Shown here: positions 1-8,760 of the stretch, one piece after another
Numbering within the stretch: position 1 is the stretch's first letter
How the letters are laid out: each line of letters opens with the position of its first letter
Origin: Halobacillus locisalis
Lineage (GTDB): Bacteria > Bacillota > Bacilli > Bacillales > Halobacillaceae
Assembly: GCF_013694105.1 (NCBI RefSeq)
Contig: NZ_JACEFG010000002.1
Span: forward strand, 744,001 to 808,000
Length of the DNA: 64,000 nucleotides
Direction: 5' to 3'
Made by a program: the position numbers and the translations under genes
Notes under the pieces: model-generated
Databases searched by the model: none
What the model was told of the DNA's origin: nothing
The model's input: only the letters and a program-made list of their open reading frames with translations

Positions 1-15
1 GATAACTGATTTTAG

Positions 16-147
16 GCTGGTACTGATTTAGGCGACGTATATTATTCAATTGTTGTCAGAAAAGATAGTTCATCTATACACCTAGTGACTGATAAACCAA
101 ATACTGAGATTAATAAAAAAATTTTGAATATCTTCATAACTATATAG
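16..147 (+). pseudogene. C-terminal gene remnant at left edge
   Basis: An open stretch of about 43 codons follows an in-frame stop (TAG at 13-15) and ends with TAG at 145-147. It has no start codon with a ribosome binding site. The reading (DLGDVYYSIVVRKDSS...) looks protein-like, but I do not recognise the family. It could be the tail of a decayed gene lying mostly left of the window. From 148 to 298 I see only the AT-rich leader of the next gene. Confidence 0.25.
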
Positions 148-298
148 AGGAAATTGAGCGAGGTTTAGGTGGAATAGAGGTGGTATGATTTTACATTATA
201 TTTGTAAAAAAGGAAAAAATCACAAGTCTGTAATCTTGATTAACATTTAGTTAGTAGAATTTCAGAAATCAAAAAAATGAAACTTGGGAGAGTGAAAA

Positions 299-1126
299 AT
301 GAGTGAACTAAATAGAATCTATGGCCCTTCTTATGAAGGGAATCCAAAATATACAAAAACAAGTATGACTGACAGAGCTGGTGTAGGAATTGTTATGAAA
401 AGCTTAGCGAAATCAAACCTTTATTTCAAAGAGTTACCGACTGGTGATGTAGGAATAGATGGGATTATTGAACCTGTTGTAGGGGAATGGGGGACGGGTA
501 TGCTTATTGCCTGTCAAATCAAATCTTCAGAGGGAAAGTTTGCAACTATTCCTTCTACTAAATATATTAATTTTAATGAAGGTAATTTATCTCATTATAA
601 ATATTGGGTAAATAAGTCAATCCCAGTAATAATTATATTAGTTGATGTAGCAAATGAGATATGTTATTGGGAGCATGTAACTGATAAAAAAATAAGTGAG
701 AACGAAAAATCGTTTTCAATTCATGTTCCATCATCACAAGTTTTAAATGAAGATAGTGCTAATAACTTATATGAAATATCTCTGAATAGAAATGAAGAAG
801 AATCCAAATATTTCTATTTAAAGATGAATGAACCATTGATACGTGACTTAGAAAGAAATAAAGTTCAAATTAGACTGATAGAAAAGTCATTGGGTGAAGC
901 AGACATAGACTTAATTATTGAAGATGAAAACCTGGGTACTACATATTTTAAATATGATAGTGATACTAAATTAATTGATGCTTTAGAGCAATACTTCTTT
1001 TGGGCCGATTTAGAACATTCTTTAGATGATTCAAATATATTGTTGAATTTATACCCGAATGAAATAGGGAAGAAGTTTATAGAACTTCAGGATGAACTTA
1101 AAAAAATCAGTCTACAATTTAAATAG
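299..1126 (+). CDS. DUF4365-domain protein, nuclease-like fold
   Basis: The 275-aa protein carries an N-terminal DUF4365 domain: an invariant-looking D50-x3-D54-G core followed by Q73-I-K75 in 'ACQIKSS', the arrangement expected of a PD-(D/E)xK-like nuclease fold. DUF4365 proteins are often found in defence or mobile contexts; their substrate is unknown. The C-terminal 130 residues are acidic and helical and match nothing I know. GGGAG lies 8 bases before the ATG. It stands alone: no methylase, helicase or toxin partner is adjacent, and the left flank is a gene remnant. The family call is fairly firm; nuclease activity is inference. Confidence 0.7.
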   Translation: MSELNRIYGPSYEGNPKYTKTSMTDRAGVGIVMKSLAKSNLYFKELPTGDVGIDGIIEPVVGEWGTGMLIACQIKSSEGKFATIPSTKYINFNEGNLSHYKYWVNKSIPVIIILVDVANEICYWEHVTDKKISENEKSFSIHVPSSQVLNEDSANNLYEISLNRNEEESKYFYLKMNEPLIRDLERNKVQIRLIEKSLGEADIDLIIEDENLGTTYFKYDSDTKLIDALEQYFFWADLEHSLDDSNILLNLYPNEIGKKFIELQDELKKISLQFK

Positions 1127-1635
1127 TTATAAAGAAAGCAATAGTATACAAGAAACTCATCTAATTACGCTCATCACCTTAATAAGTGGTGGGCCATTTT
1201 TGCGTTAAACGCAGTAAAATCCGCTTTAAATACAAGGTGAAGAGTATTAAGGAGTGATGGGGGAGGAGAGTTCATATACCGTGAAATTCTCTATTTTCAA
1301 CGGAACCAAATTTCCTAACATCAGCGAATATGACCCCAATGTAAACAGGCCTTTTTGAAAGGAGCCCGCTTTTAATATAGGAGCTTAGCTTTGTTCATCT
1401 GCTTGTCAAAAGGGGCGTTTTCTTTCTATTCCTCCGAGATATTACCGTAATTAATAAGTCGTAAATAGCCTTTGTTCTCGGCTATACTTTCAGTGTATTT
1501 TCCTCTTGCTGCAAGCGATAACCTCTCATCAATAAGGTACTAAAAAATTATTTGAACCTATGTCCTTTATAGTCCTAATGTGCTATATTTATTCCTTGTG
1601 TGCAAGGAATATTATTAGTTTTCTAGGAGGATTTT
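1127..1635. other. Non-coding stretch between DUF4365 gene and secreted-protein gene
   Basis: I see no convincing gene in these 500 bases. There is no complete REP palindrome. The only clear structure is the short perfect hairpin at 1591-1610, just ahead of the next gene's ribosome binding site. Confidence 0.5.
1591..1610. promoter_or_regulatory. Perfect 8-bp inverted repeat in leader of the secreted-protein gene
   Basis: ATTCCTTG and CAAGGAAT are separated by a 4-base loop, 25 bases upstream of the start codon at 1636 and directly before the AGGAGG region. It could be an operator or an mRNA hairpin affecting initiation; the sequence does not decide which. Confidence 0.35.
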
Positions 1636-3564
1636 ATGAAGAAATATAACGTATTGATGAAGAGCTTGCTTCTGTTTGCTATGTTCTTAATGCTCTCTTC
1701 ACAACCAACAAAAGCAGAAGAGAAGATCACCCTTAACCCAGTTCATGGTTATGAAGTCGTCGATCTTATTCGTGGACAGGCTTCGAATATGACTTGGAAA
1801 GGAGCAGGTAGCACAATATTGTACGATGATTCACCCGTGAATATGAGTGGATTGTTTGAGGAGCATGACTACCAAATCGAATTGATCTACAAATTGATGA
1901 AAGATGGAAATGAAGTTTACTATCACTATGTTGATCAAATGACGGGTGATGAGTTTAATCAATTGACGAGTGTAGATATGAAGAAATCCTATCATACATA
2001 TACGATGAGTACACCTGAAGGCCATGACGTAAAAAATGTAATCGTCGCTCCGAATATGGGGAGTGAAATTTTTGCGATCAATATGTCAGAAGGAGAAGGC
2101 ACGTTCTTATTGGATAAGAAAGCGGAGAACCCGCTCTTTATGATAGAGGGGCAAAGAGGAGAGGATGTCTTCTATTATTTGGCTGATCCAAGTCCAGGGT
2201 CTGGTGAGGTAGACTTTCAGGAATCCGTCAATGAAAGTGTAAAAGTCTCGTTTGATACACCATTGTCTCTTGAGAGTGTCGCTTTATTAAATGACTTCGG
2301 TACACACGGTAGTTATATAACGTTACCCAATAAGGACTCGGCATTTTATGTGGAACCTGGTCTTGAGAGAGAATTGATTTTGAATGCTCAAACAGGTGAC
2401 TACAGCTATAGTTTCAGTAAACCTGTGATGACTGGAAATGAAGATGAAATCAGCTTGCACGATGTGGAGCCCACTCATATCATGATGCAGCAGTCCTTTT
2501 CTTTAACCAGCATCGTGAAATATGGGAAGTGGCAGCTGGACACGATTCGAAATCAAAACTTCTCGAGTGGTGATCGGGACATAAACTTGAAAGCTGTGGA
2601 TGAGAATCAGAATACGATCATTGATGAACAACTGTATATGTTCAGGTATTTTGATGATATTGAGAAAGGGAATCATACCTTTACGTACACATACACCGAT
2701 CCATTTGATAAAGATCGTATGGAAACCTTGACGACGAAGTATGAAATCGGTTCTCGTCCCGGTGGATTAGAAGCCTACATGATGACGCTGAAAGATCATA
2801 GTGAAGTCCTTAAAACGGGGGATCAACTAGACTTTACGCTGAATGCGCAGGTACACAGCACGTACACCGGTAAAGGTGAAGTCGTATATGAAAGTCATTC
2901 AGGAGACGTCACATCAGAAATTTTGAATTTAGACGTGGTCAAGAACGTGTATCAAGGGACGTTCGAGGTTCATGATGCTGTGAAAAAGGTTATCGAAATA
3001 CGTACATGGATAGAAGACCCACTCGGTAACAAATCTCAGATTAAAGTGAAGCAGGTCAACGATCGTACAGAAGCGAATAAGATTGTTTCAGTGAACAAAG
3101 ATAACCTATCTTATTTATTTTCTGTCGATGCCCAATCTTTTAAGAGCTTAAATGCTGACATGGCAACAGTAGATGCTGATGGAAACGTTGATGTACGAAA
3201 TGACGGACTCGTAACCATCGAGGCGCGCCTCGACAATGGGGAGAAAGAGAGTAAATTACTGCTGCTATCTGATTCCGAAGTGAAGGATTGGACGGAGAAG
3301 ACGACGGATGATCCTAACAAAACGTGGACGATCCAATTTAACACAGAAATAAAAGAGATCAATACGGACGACATTCAAGTTGTCCATGCTGATGGAACAA
3401 AAGTAGAAATCGAAGCAGAATTAAAAGCGGACCAATTGAAGCTTACACCTTTATCGAAATACGCAGGGGGTACATATTACTTGTACCTTTCAAAAGATAT
3501 TAAAGCGGCGAACGGAAATGAGTTAAGCAACTCGGTCATGATGTCGTTTGATGTAGAGTCTTAA
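1636..3564 (+). CDS. Secreted protein with C-terminal SbsA-type Ig-like domain
   Basis: The 642-aa exported protein has a signal peptide (residues 1-27: basic MKKYN, hydrophobic core, 'TKA-EE' cleavage site). No transmembrane segment or sortase signal follows, so it is probably secreted or loosely wall-bound. The last ~85 residues (KTWTIQFNTEIKEIN... to ...SFDV) match the SbsA Ig-like (Big_5-type) fold; the middle is beta-rich repeat-like sequence without a recognisable enzyme motif. The same Ig-like domain recurs in the protein at 40960-41766. AGGAGG lies 7 bases before the ATG and a strong hairpin terminator follows. The function is unknown; a surface or adhesive role is a guess. Confidence 0.7.
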   Translation: MKKYNVLMKSLLLFAMFLMLSSQPTKAEEKITLNPVHGYEVVDLIRGQASNMTWKGAGSTILYDDSPVNMSGLFEEHDYQIELIYKLMKDGNEVYYHYVDQMTGDEFNQLTSVDMKKSYHTYTMSTPEGHDVKNVIVAPNMGSEIFAINMSEGEGTFLLDKKAENPLFMIEGQRGEDVFYYLADPSPGSGEVDFQESVNESVKVSFDTPLSLESVALLNDFGTHGSYITLPNKDSAFYVEPGLERELILNAQTGDYSYSFSKPVMTGNEDEISLHDVEPTHIMMQQSFSLTSIVKYGKWQLDTIRNQNFSSGDRDINLKAVDENQNTIIDEQLYMFRYFDDIEKGNHTFTYTYTDPFDKDRMETLTTKYEIGSRPGGLEAYMMTLKDHSEVLKTGDQLDFTLNAQVHSTYTGKGEVVYESHSGDVTSEILNLDVVKNVYQGTFEVHDAVKKVIEIRTWIEDPLGNKSQIKVKQVNDRTEANKIVSVNKDNLSYLFSVDAQSFKSLNADMATVDADGNVDVRNDGLVTIEARLDNGEKESKLLLLSDSEVKDWTEKTTDDPNKTWTIQFNTEIKEINTDDIQVVHADGTKVEIEAELKADQLKLTPLSKYAGGTYYLYLSKDIKAANGNELSNSVMMSFDVES

Positions 3565-3603
3565 TAAGACGGTTTGTAGAGATCCACGAATAGAGAATAA
3601 GCA

Positions 3604-3646
3604 GAACACCTTCAAATTTATAATACTAATTTGAAGGTGTTCTTGT
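3604..3646 (+). terminator. Hairpin terminator after secreted-protein gene
   Basis: A perfect 15-bp stem (GAACACCTTCAAATT and its complement) with a 9-base loop follows the stop codon at 3564 by 39 bases. The following bases are T-rich. Confidence 0.75.
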
Positions 3647-3899
3647 TATGTCATGAATCTTTATAAGAGGTGGACCAACTGTGTCCATATTAGAATTAAA
3701 AGTTATTTTTGTGAACGCAGTCTTTTCTTCTAATGAAATCGTCTAATTATTAGAGGGGCCCCTTTTATCTTATTTAATTGCGGCAATACATATAGATGAA
3801 GAGACTTTCAAGGAAAAGTAATTTGAATAATGTTGGCTTATATGTGCTAGTTAATGAAGGGCGATCCTAATAAACAATAAAAGGGGACAGGGAACTATA

Positions 3900-4409
3900 T
3901 TGGGGAAAATCACAAAAATGTTGTTGTATTCGTTGGGAGGATTATCTCTTATTGTCATTTTTACGTTTGTATGGATTGCTTTTTCAGAGGATAACTCAAT
4001 GACCAAAGAACAAGAAAAAATTATGAAGGAAGTCAATGAACCTATAGAGCAAAAAGAAATAAAAGCAGTAGAAGAAGACGGAATTCCTTCCGAACGTTCA
4101 TTTAGGCAGGAACTACATGAAATGACGCACCAAAAAGTCCAAGCAGATAAAAAGCGTGGGAGTCAACAAATGACGGCGGAACAAATTGACCGTATGCTCG
4201 GAATATTGAAGTCAGTTGAAGAAACTGAAAACCATTATGAACATTTCGATTTTTACAAGGAATCGTTGGAAGCATGGGATATAGGTGACTTCTCCAATGC
4301 GGTGACGGTTCATAATACAATTTGGGAGTGGCAGAACGGAGTAATTGGAAGGGCGACGGGGCTTATGAGTGAAGAGGAAGAGCGTGAATATATTAAGCGA
4401 AATTTCTAA
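3900..4409 (+). CDS. DUF6241-like membrane-anchored protein
   Basis: The 169-aa protein starts at TTG (3900) and has one N-terminal membrane segment (residues ~9-29), then an acidic linker and a compact C-terminal domain with 'HYEHFDFYKESLEAW' and 'WEWQNGVIGRA', which I recognise as DUF6241-like. The function is unknown; the topology suggests the domain lies outside the membrane. The upstream AAAGGGGACAGGG serves as ribosome binding site. A 5'-truncated second copy of the C-terminal domain lies at 19062-19301, and a degenerate REP palindrome begins 11 bases after the stop codon. The TTG start is the weakest part of the call. Confidence 0.6.
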   Translation: MGKITKMLLYSLGGLSLIVIFTFVWIAFSEDNSMTKEQEKIMKEVNEPIEQKEIKAVEEDGIPSERSFRQELHEMTHQKVQADKKRGSQQMTAEQIDRMLGILKSVEETENHYEHFDFYKESLEAWDIGDFSNAVTVHNTIWEWQNGVIGRATGLMSEEEEREYIKRNF

Positions 4410-4419
4410 GAGTTAAAAT

Positions 4420-4467
4420 GGGGACGGTTCTCTTGTTTGGTTTTCAAACTAGGGAGCTGTCTTTTTT
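4420..4467. repeat. REP palindrome, right arm decayed
   Basis: The left arm is intact (GGGGACGGTTCTCTTGTTTG) but the right arm has drifted (AACTAGGGAGCTGTCTTTT). It is the only copy in the first 14.5 kb and follows the DUF6241-like gene. Confidence 0.7.
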
Positions 4468-4511
4468 GATTAAATGGTAGACTATGAACAGAGAGGCTAG
4501 GAGGGAGAAAA

Positions 4512-5046
4512 ATGAATAGATGCACGAACTTTGATAACGCTGAATCCAAGGTCCACTTGGTAGATGGGGATGAAACGGTGAGGTTCTGTGAGAAATGCTA
4601 TCACCAATGGATGAGTGATCAATTTTTTGTCGCTTAAAGATGGAGGCGGAAGAACTCGTTTTGCAAGATGCCGTGGGAGAGTGGCGGAACTTTGGGATAC
4701 ATCAGCATCTTTCTGAGGTGGGTCTTTTCTTGGAGGAAGCTGAAGCGGATGAGTATGGTTATCAGTTTGCTGTTCACGGAGAGCTTGAGTAAGACCAGGG
4801 AAGTCTGTTGGAGCGTTTAGTTGATAAAGTCTCTTATGGAATTGGTGAAATGTACATAGAAAATAGGATTTTCACGGACAGAATTACTCGTCGATGAAGA
4901 ATGATGTATTCCATGGTCATCTCGCTTATTCAGAGGAGAGTGACCACAATGTTGTGGTCATTGATGGTAAGCCTTATTCTTGGGATGAGGTAGAAAAGAT
5001 ATTGAATGCTAATGAAGGGTTCAAGATTCAGGTTAATATATCTTAG
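4512..5046 (+). pseudogene. Small CxxC-containing protein gene broken by frameshifts
   Basis: Three successive open pieces lie on one strand: 4512-4637 (41 aa, starts MNRCTNF and contains FCEKC), 4640-4792 (50 aa, ...YGYQFAVHGELE) and 4894-5046 (50 aa, ...NVVVIDGKPYSWDEVEKIL). Only the first has a good ribosome binding site (AGGAGGG). Together they read like one ~180-aa protein: N-terminal metal-binding C4/CxxC, an 'FLEEAE...GYxFAVHG' core and a 'IDGxPYxWDE' tail. At least two frameshifts or stops are needed to split it, so I call it a decayed gene. The first piece could still be expressed as a peptide. Confidence 0.5.
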
Positions 5047-5047
5047 G

Positions 5048-5077
5048 AGGAAGCGCTGGGCCCGGACCCGCGCTTCC
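5048..5077. terminator. GC-rich palindrome of the GAAGCGC family, likely bidirectional terminator
   Basis: GGAAGCGC and GCGCTTCC flank a GC-rich loop (TGGGCCCGGACCC). It lies between the converging remnant at 4512-5046 and the leftward gene at 5087-5275. Related sequences with AGAACCGTCCC loops occur at 15077 and 19939. Confidence 0.55.
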
Positions 5078-5086
5078 GTTTCTTTA

Positions 5087-5275
5087 TCAAATCCGTGTCA
5101 GTGAACGATACGTTTTGGGAGCGAGTCCTTCAAAGGTATGGATGACTTTGAACCCTTCCCCTAAAAGATTATGGAACGTTTCCAAGGCAAGCGCTTCGTT
5201 CACGGCGGATTGCTCCGTTAGGAGGAAATCCCCCGTTTCTTCTTTGTAAACGACCAGGCTGTAAGTTTTAGTCAT
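5087..5275 (-). CDS. Small hypothetical protein, 62 aa
   Basis: The 62-aa soluble protein starts MTKTYSLVVYKEETG. It looks like a small alpha/beta domain (two beta strands, one helix 'AVNEALALETFHNLLGEG', one strand). GGGGAA lies 7 bases before the ATG. I do not recognise the family. It faces the decayed gene at 4512-5046 across a shared palindrome and has no operon partner. It may be a genuine orphan gene of this genus. Confidence 0.5.
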   Translation of the reverse strand: MTKTYSLVVYKEETGDFLLTEQSAVNEALALETFHNLLGEGFKVIHTFEGLAPKTYRSLTRI

Positions 5276-5899
5276 GTGTAATTCCCCATTTCTCTATTTT
5301 TTTGAGGTCCTCGAACCTCTACTCACGAGTATAAGTGGTGGGACATGAAATGGCGAACCTAAGCGACAAACTTTTTTCACGAAAAAAGAGAGCGAGGGAG
5401 ATTGGTGTTTCAGGTGTAGCTCCCGGTTGTTATGAGCGTTTTCACGAGTAATAATAGGACACGATCTCGAAAACCGTTAAGGGAATTCAATGAAAAAAGA
5501 AGTAGAAATCATTGCTAGAAGCCCTTTAGCCAGAAGCTGGCTAGTTTCCATACCGTGTTGAAGAAGCCCTCGTGCTTTTTGGGTAGCCCACACTCCTGTT
5601 GGTCAAACAAAGTACTAAGGTGGACGGGCTGTTTCTACCTCCTCTTTAATCACTTCCGATCCGGAATCGGTGCTCAGATAGTCTAAAAAGGACGAAAATG
5701 ACAACGAGGTTCTATTAAATAACATGTCGTTTTTGCGAGTGATTGTTTGCAAAGCATCCAGCTACTCAACTACCCCCCATAGTTAGAATATGTTTATCAC
5801 TGATACAATACATGTCTTACTACTCCTAAGGGAAAAAATATACATTTGGCAAAGTCTTCGATCTTGTATAAAATGACTTAATAATAGGAGTTGATTACC
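5276..5899. other. Long non-coding or decayed stretch
   Basis: These 620 bases contain no gene I can support strongly. A 33-codon frame (5350-5451) reads well but has no clear ribosome binding site. The rest shows stop codons in all frames and looks like eroded coding DNA. A promoter for the gene at 5900 probably lies around 5780-5880, but I cannot place its boxes with confidence. Confidence 0.4.
5350..5451 (+). CDS. Possible 33-aa peptide
   Basis: The frame begins MANLSDKLFSRKKRAREIG and ends GCYERFHE. The basic segment followed by a cysteine is protein-like, but there is no good ribosome binding site and no known family. It may equally be the remnant of a longer gene. Confidence 0.2.
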   Translation: MANLSDKLFSRKKRAREIGVSGVAPGCYERFHE

Positions 5900-6412
5900 A
5901 TGAAACCTAAATACTATGATGGAACAGTAATTGGAGAAACTTTAAACCTATACAGAGATTACAATATTATTGAAAGCTACTTAATAAACGTGATTGAGGA
6001 AAAGCCAATAGGTGCTCGAGATTTATTAGAATTTGAAAGTAAGGAATTATATAATGCAGAAGATTTGTTGCTTGCAGTTATTAGCGAAATGGGTGGGCAC
6101 AATGGACATTACCACACAGTGATAGCATCAACAGAGTTGGATGACTTTCTACACAAAAAACTTAGTACTCATGAGATTGTCCAGTTTATTGAGGATGTTA
6201 TTCGTGATGATGAAACGAACGATAGTTCTACTAACACAATCTCTATGGATATAGCAATACAATCTGCGATTTCAGATTTAAGAGCATTTAAAAAAGAAAT
6301 GACAGGCGCTATCACCTCATTAAGTGGAATAGAAGATGAAATCGTTCCATTTATTCATTTTGATAATATTATTAAGGAGTTAAGTGATTTATATATGGAA
6401 ATAAATCATTAA
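5900..6412 (+). CDS. Hypothetical helical protein, 170 aa
   Basis: The ATG at 5900 is chosen because AGGAG at 5886-5890 is ideally spaced; the in-frame TTG at 5891 is too close to it. The protein (MKPKYYDGTVIGETLN...) has no signal peptide, membrane segment or recognisable motif. A histidine-rich turn (GGHNGHYH) sits near residue 70 and the C-terminal third is predicted helical. It is followed by a strong terminator and stands alone between non-coding stretches. Single-gene cassettes of this kind are often immunity or regulatory proteins, but nothing here shows that. Confidence 0.55.
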   Translation: MKPKYYDGTVIGETLNLYRDYNIIESYLINVIEEKPIGARDLLEFESKELYNAEDLLLAVISEMGGHNGHYHTVIASTELDDFLHKKLSTHEIVQFIEDVIRDDETNDSSTNTISMDIAIQSAISDLRAFKKEMTGAITSLSGIEDEIVPFIHFDNIIKELSDLYMEINH

Positions 6413-6463
6413 TCCAGTGAAAATTTAATACTATTGAATGATAAGTGACAGTCTCTACTTTTA

Positions 6464-6515
6464 AAAGCCTGTTCCCACCTAGCTAACTATTCAGACAGGT
6501 GAGAACAGGCTTTTA
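6464..6515 (+). terminator. Long-stem terminator
   Basis: AAAAGCCTGTTCCCACCT pairs with AGGTGAGAACAGGCTTTT (one mismatch) around a 16-base loop, 51 bases after the stop of the 170-aa gene. T-rich sequence follows. Confidence 0.75.
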
Positions 6516-7021
6516 AAGTTTAAAGATATATACCCTCATTAAATGAAGCAGTGTAGTTATAAACAATTTAGAAGTAGTCGCAGATGTTTTCCGCGTTGTT
6601 CTCTGCGAATGTGAGTGTACCAATTAAGAAATGGATAGAAAAAATATCATTTACAATCATTAGGTTATCGAGGAAAGAATTGGAGATTTCAAGAACTACT
6701 CAAACGAAGGGCATAATGAACTGGAAGTTGTGTCTTTCTTCAAGAATCATCATGAACTACAAAATCATTCATATCAAATGTCTTGATGTTGATGGGGGCG
6801 TACCACGGACTTACACATAACTTCCGTTCGTTTAACAAGAATGTCTGTTTTTCTCGCATCGTGCAGACGATGAATAAAACGAAGTCAACTCAGCCGGCAA
6901 ACTTTATATTTGTAAGAAAACGCCGGGTTTTTTATCGTTACAATCACATCTTATGTGGTTTGCATCTGGGTTGAATGGTAGTAAATTAAAATTTAATTAA
7001 GAAGGCTTACGTCTGTCATTT
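6516..7021. other. Non-coding, probably eroded stretch
   Basis: Short frames exist (for example 6584-6820 and 6783-6974), but they lack ribosome binding sites and have implausible composition. A small GC-rich hairpin (CCGGC...GCCGGG followed by T6) at about 6893-6935 looks like a leftover terminator. Confidence 0.4.
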
Positions 7022-7072
7022 AAGTGCCTGCCCCTACAATGTTGAACCATTAGCTTTGTGGTGCAGGCACTT
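7022..7072. repeat. GTGCCTGC palindrome
   Basis: AAGTGCCTGC pairs with GCAGGCACTT across a 31-base loop containing CCCC. A second half-copy (GTGCCTGCCCC) occurs at 17371. This is a repeat type distinct from the GGGGACGG family. Confidence 0.5.
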
Positions 7073-7114
7073 TCATTACCGAAGCTCCAAGTACGGAAAT
7101 ATGAGTAAAAGTAG

Positions 7115-7330
7115 GAAAGACACTAACATGAAGAAGAGAGACACTGGTAGATCAGGAAAGACACTAACATGAAGAAGAGAGACACTAGTAGATCAGGAAA
7201 GACACTAACATGAAGAAGAGAGACACTAGTAGATCAGGAAAGACACTAACATGAAGAAGAGAGACACTAGTAGATCAGGAAAGACACTAACATGAAGAAG
7301 AGAAACACTAGTACATTAGGAAATACACTA
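7115..7330. repeat. 41-bp direct tandem array, five units plus a decayed sixth
   Basis: The unit contains AAAGACACTAACATGAAGAA followed by GAGAGACACTAGTAGATCAG. The phrase GACACTAACATG recurs at 7119, 7160, 7201, 7242 and 7283, exactly 41 bases apart; a degenerate sixth unit starts near 7324. Within each unit AGACACTA appears twice, about 20 bases apart, so two helical-phase half-sites are present. Units are nearly identical, with no spacers, which rules out CRISPR. The array lies 500 bases upstream of two ParB-fold genes and resembles an iteron or partition-site cluster. Confidence 0.9.
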
Positions 7331-7827
7331 AGCCAGTAACAGAAAGTTAGTTTACTGCATGAAAAGTATGTAAGAAATTAGATACCACTCCGAGAAAGTT
7401 GAATCTCTTCACACTCCTTCGTAAAGTTCCACTTCATTTTCCCTAATGTTATTTACCCCATACAAGTAGAGGCTTGCTCTACATAGATTATCACCTTCTC
7501 TATTTACACCAGACCATTCATACTATTACCCTCAAAAGATTGTTTGGATATTATCCTTACACTTACTAATACTCATACCAGCTAATATTATACTCTCGTT
7601 ATTATTAGCTTTCCCAAATTAGAAGTGTGTTTAGAAGTATAGAGATAACCGTTGTTCTTTTAGTCTTTACTCAGTATATGTGGTTTTTTAACAGGTTATA
7701 CCATTAATAGAATATGTATGATTTAGGTCCATGATTTACTTGTATGCAATAAATCTTATGTGCGATATCCTAAATTTGTTTCGTCATTCTAGTAAACAAA
7801 ACATTAAAGATACTCAGGGGTGATAGG
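7331..7827. other. AT-rich leader between the 41-bp array and the ParB-like genes
   Basis: The stretch is AT-rich with many stops on both strands. I see no gene, REP palindrome or clear hairpin. It may hold the promoter of the downstream module. Confidence 0.45.
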
Positions 7828-8760
7828 ATGTATAGATCATACTTAGTATGGGTTGAGATTTCACATGTGAAACCAAATAAGCTCAATCCAAGAAAAGACA
7901 ATTCAAGAGAGACAGAACAAATTCAGGACATTCTTCAGTCAAAGGGATGGGAAGAAGGATTAACTGGATATCAAGACACTGATGGCTCATATATTCTCTT
8001 AAGTGGTCATAGAAGACTACATGCAGCGAAAGAACTAGGATACGAGACTGTTCCAGTGTACGTTGTGGAACGGCCAGAGAATCAGCAAGAAGAGGTAGAA
8101 AGAATCGCGGATTTACAGAGTGCACACGTTGAGTGGACGAGGTATGAGTGGGCTAAATTTGCATATGAATCGTGGATCCATTGGGGAAGACCTCCTTTTA
8201 AGGACTTTAAGAAAATCATTCATATGAACGAAGATACACTCCAACGTTATATTGAAGTGTTTGAATACTTCCCTCAGCCAACACTAGAGAAATATGTAGA
8301 GGGTGGAAAGGCAAGCTTTGATAGCTTCATAAGTTTGAAGAGGTGGATGAGTCGTTTTCAATTAAATAGACCTGAACTCTTTAATCGACTGTCCAAAGAT
8401 ATGGTTATGGATTCTGTGATAGACAAGCTAATTCACAAGCGTGCAAAAAACAAAGCTTTGTATAATGATGATTTTATTGTCGTCGCTGATGATTCACAGG
8501 TGATGGATTTCTTGAAAAATAGAAAAAAGACACTTAGTGAAGCGCAATTGGAAGTTGGCACAGAAACAGGCATTCTTTCAAAAAATAAAAAAATAGAAAA
8601 AAGACTAGGTAATATCATTCGTGATGTTCCTTATATTAAGCCGAAGGACCAAAAAGAAGAAAAGTATCTTAGACAAGTCGTCCATGAATTGGAAGAGAAA
8701 ATAAGTTTGGCTAAGAAACGCATTGAACAAAGTAAAGGAGGCGAAATTAACCATGGATAA
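7828..8760 (+). CDS. ParB/Srx-fold protein, first of two paralogues
   Basis: The 310-aa protein has an N-terminal ParB/Srx-like domain: 'LNPRKD' (residues 19-24) and the box 'LLSGHRRLHAAKELG' (SGHRR at 59-63), which corresponds to the nucleotide-binding GERR-type motif of ParB. Residues ~100-180 are helical ('RYEWAKFAYESW') and may hold the DNA-binding part, then comes a basic, coiled C-terminus. AGGGGTGATAGG precedes the ATG. The next gene overlaps it by 8 bases and encodes a clear paralogue, so the two probably form a heteromer. No ParA ATPase is adjacent, so a role in classical partition is doubtful; site-specific DNA binding, perhaps to the 41-bp array, is inference. Confidence 0.75.
   Translation: MYRSYLVWVEISHVKPNKLNPRKDNSRETEQIQDILQSKGWEEGLTGYQDTDGSYILLSGHRRLHAAKELGYETVPVYVVERPENQQEEVERIADLQSAHVEWTRYEWAKFAYESWIHWGRPPFKDFKKIIHMNEDTLQRYIEVFEYFPQPTLEKYVEGGKASFDSFISLKRWMSRFQLNRPELFNRLSKDMVMDSVIDKLIHKRAKNKALYNDDFIVVADDSQVMDFLKNRKKTLSEAQLEVGTETGILSKNKKIEKRLGNIIRDVPYIKPKDQKEEKYLRQVVHELEEKISLAKKRIEQSKGGEINHG

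Noticed and set aside
6584-6974. Two overlapping rightward frames of 78 and 63 aa
   Set aside because: No ribosome binding sites, improbable composition and no family match.
7115-7330. Possible CRISPR array
   Set aside because: Units repeat head to tail at exactly 41 bases with no variable spacers, and no cas gene is near.
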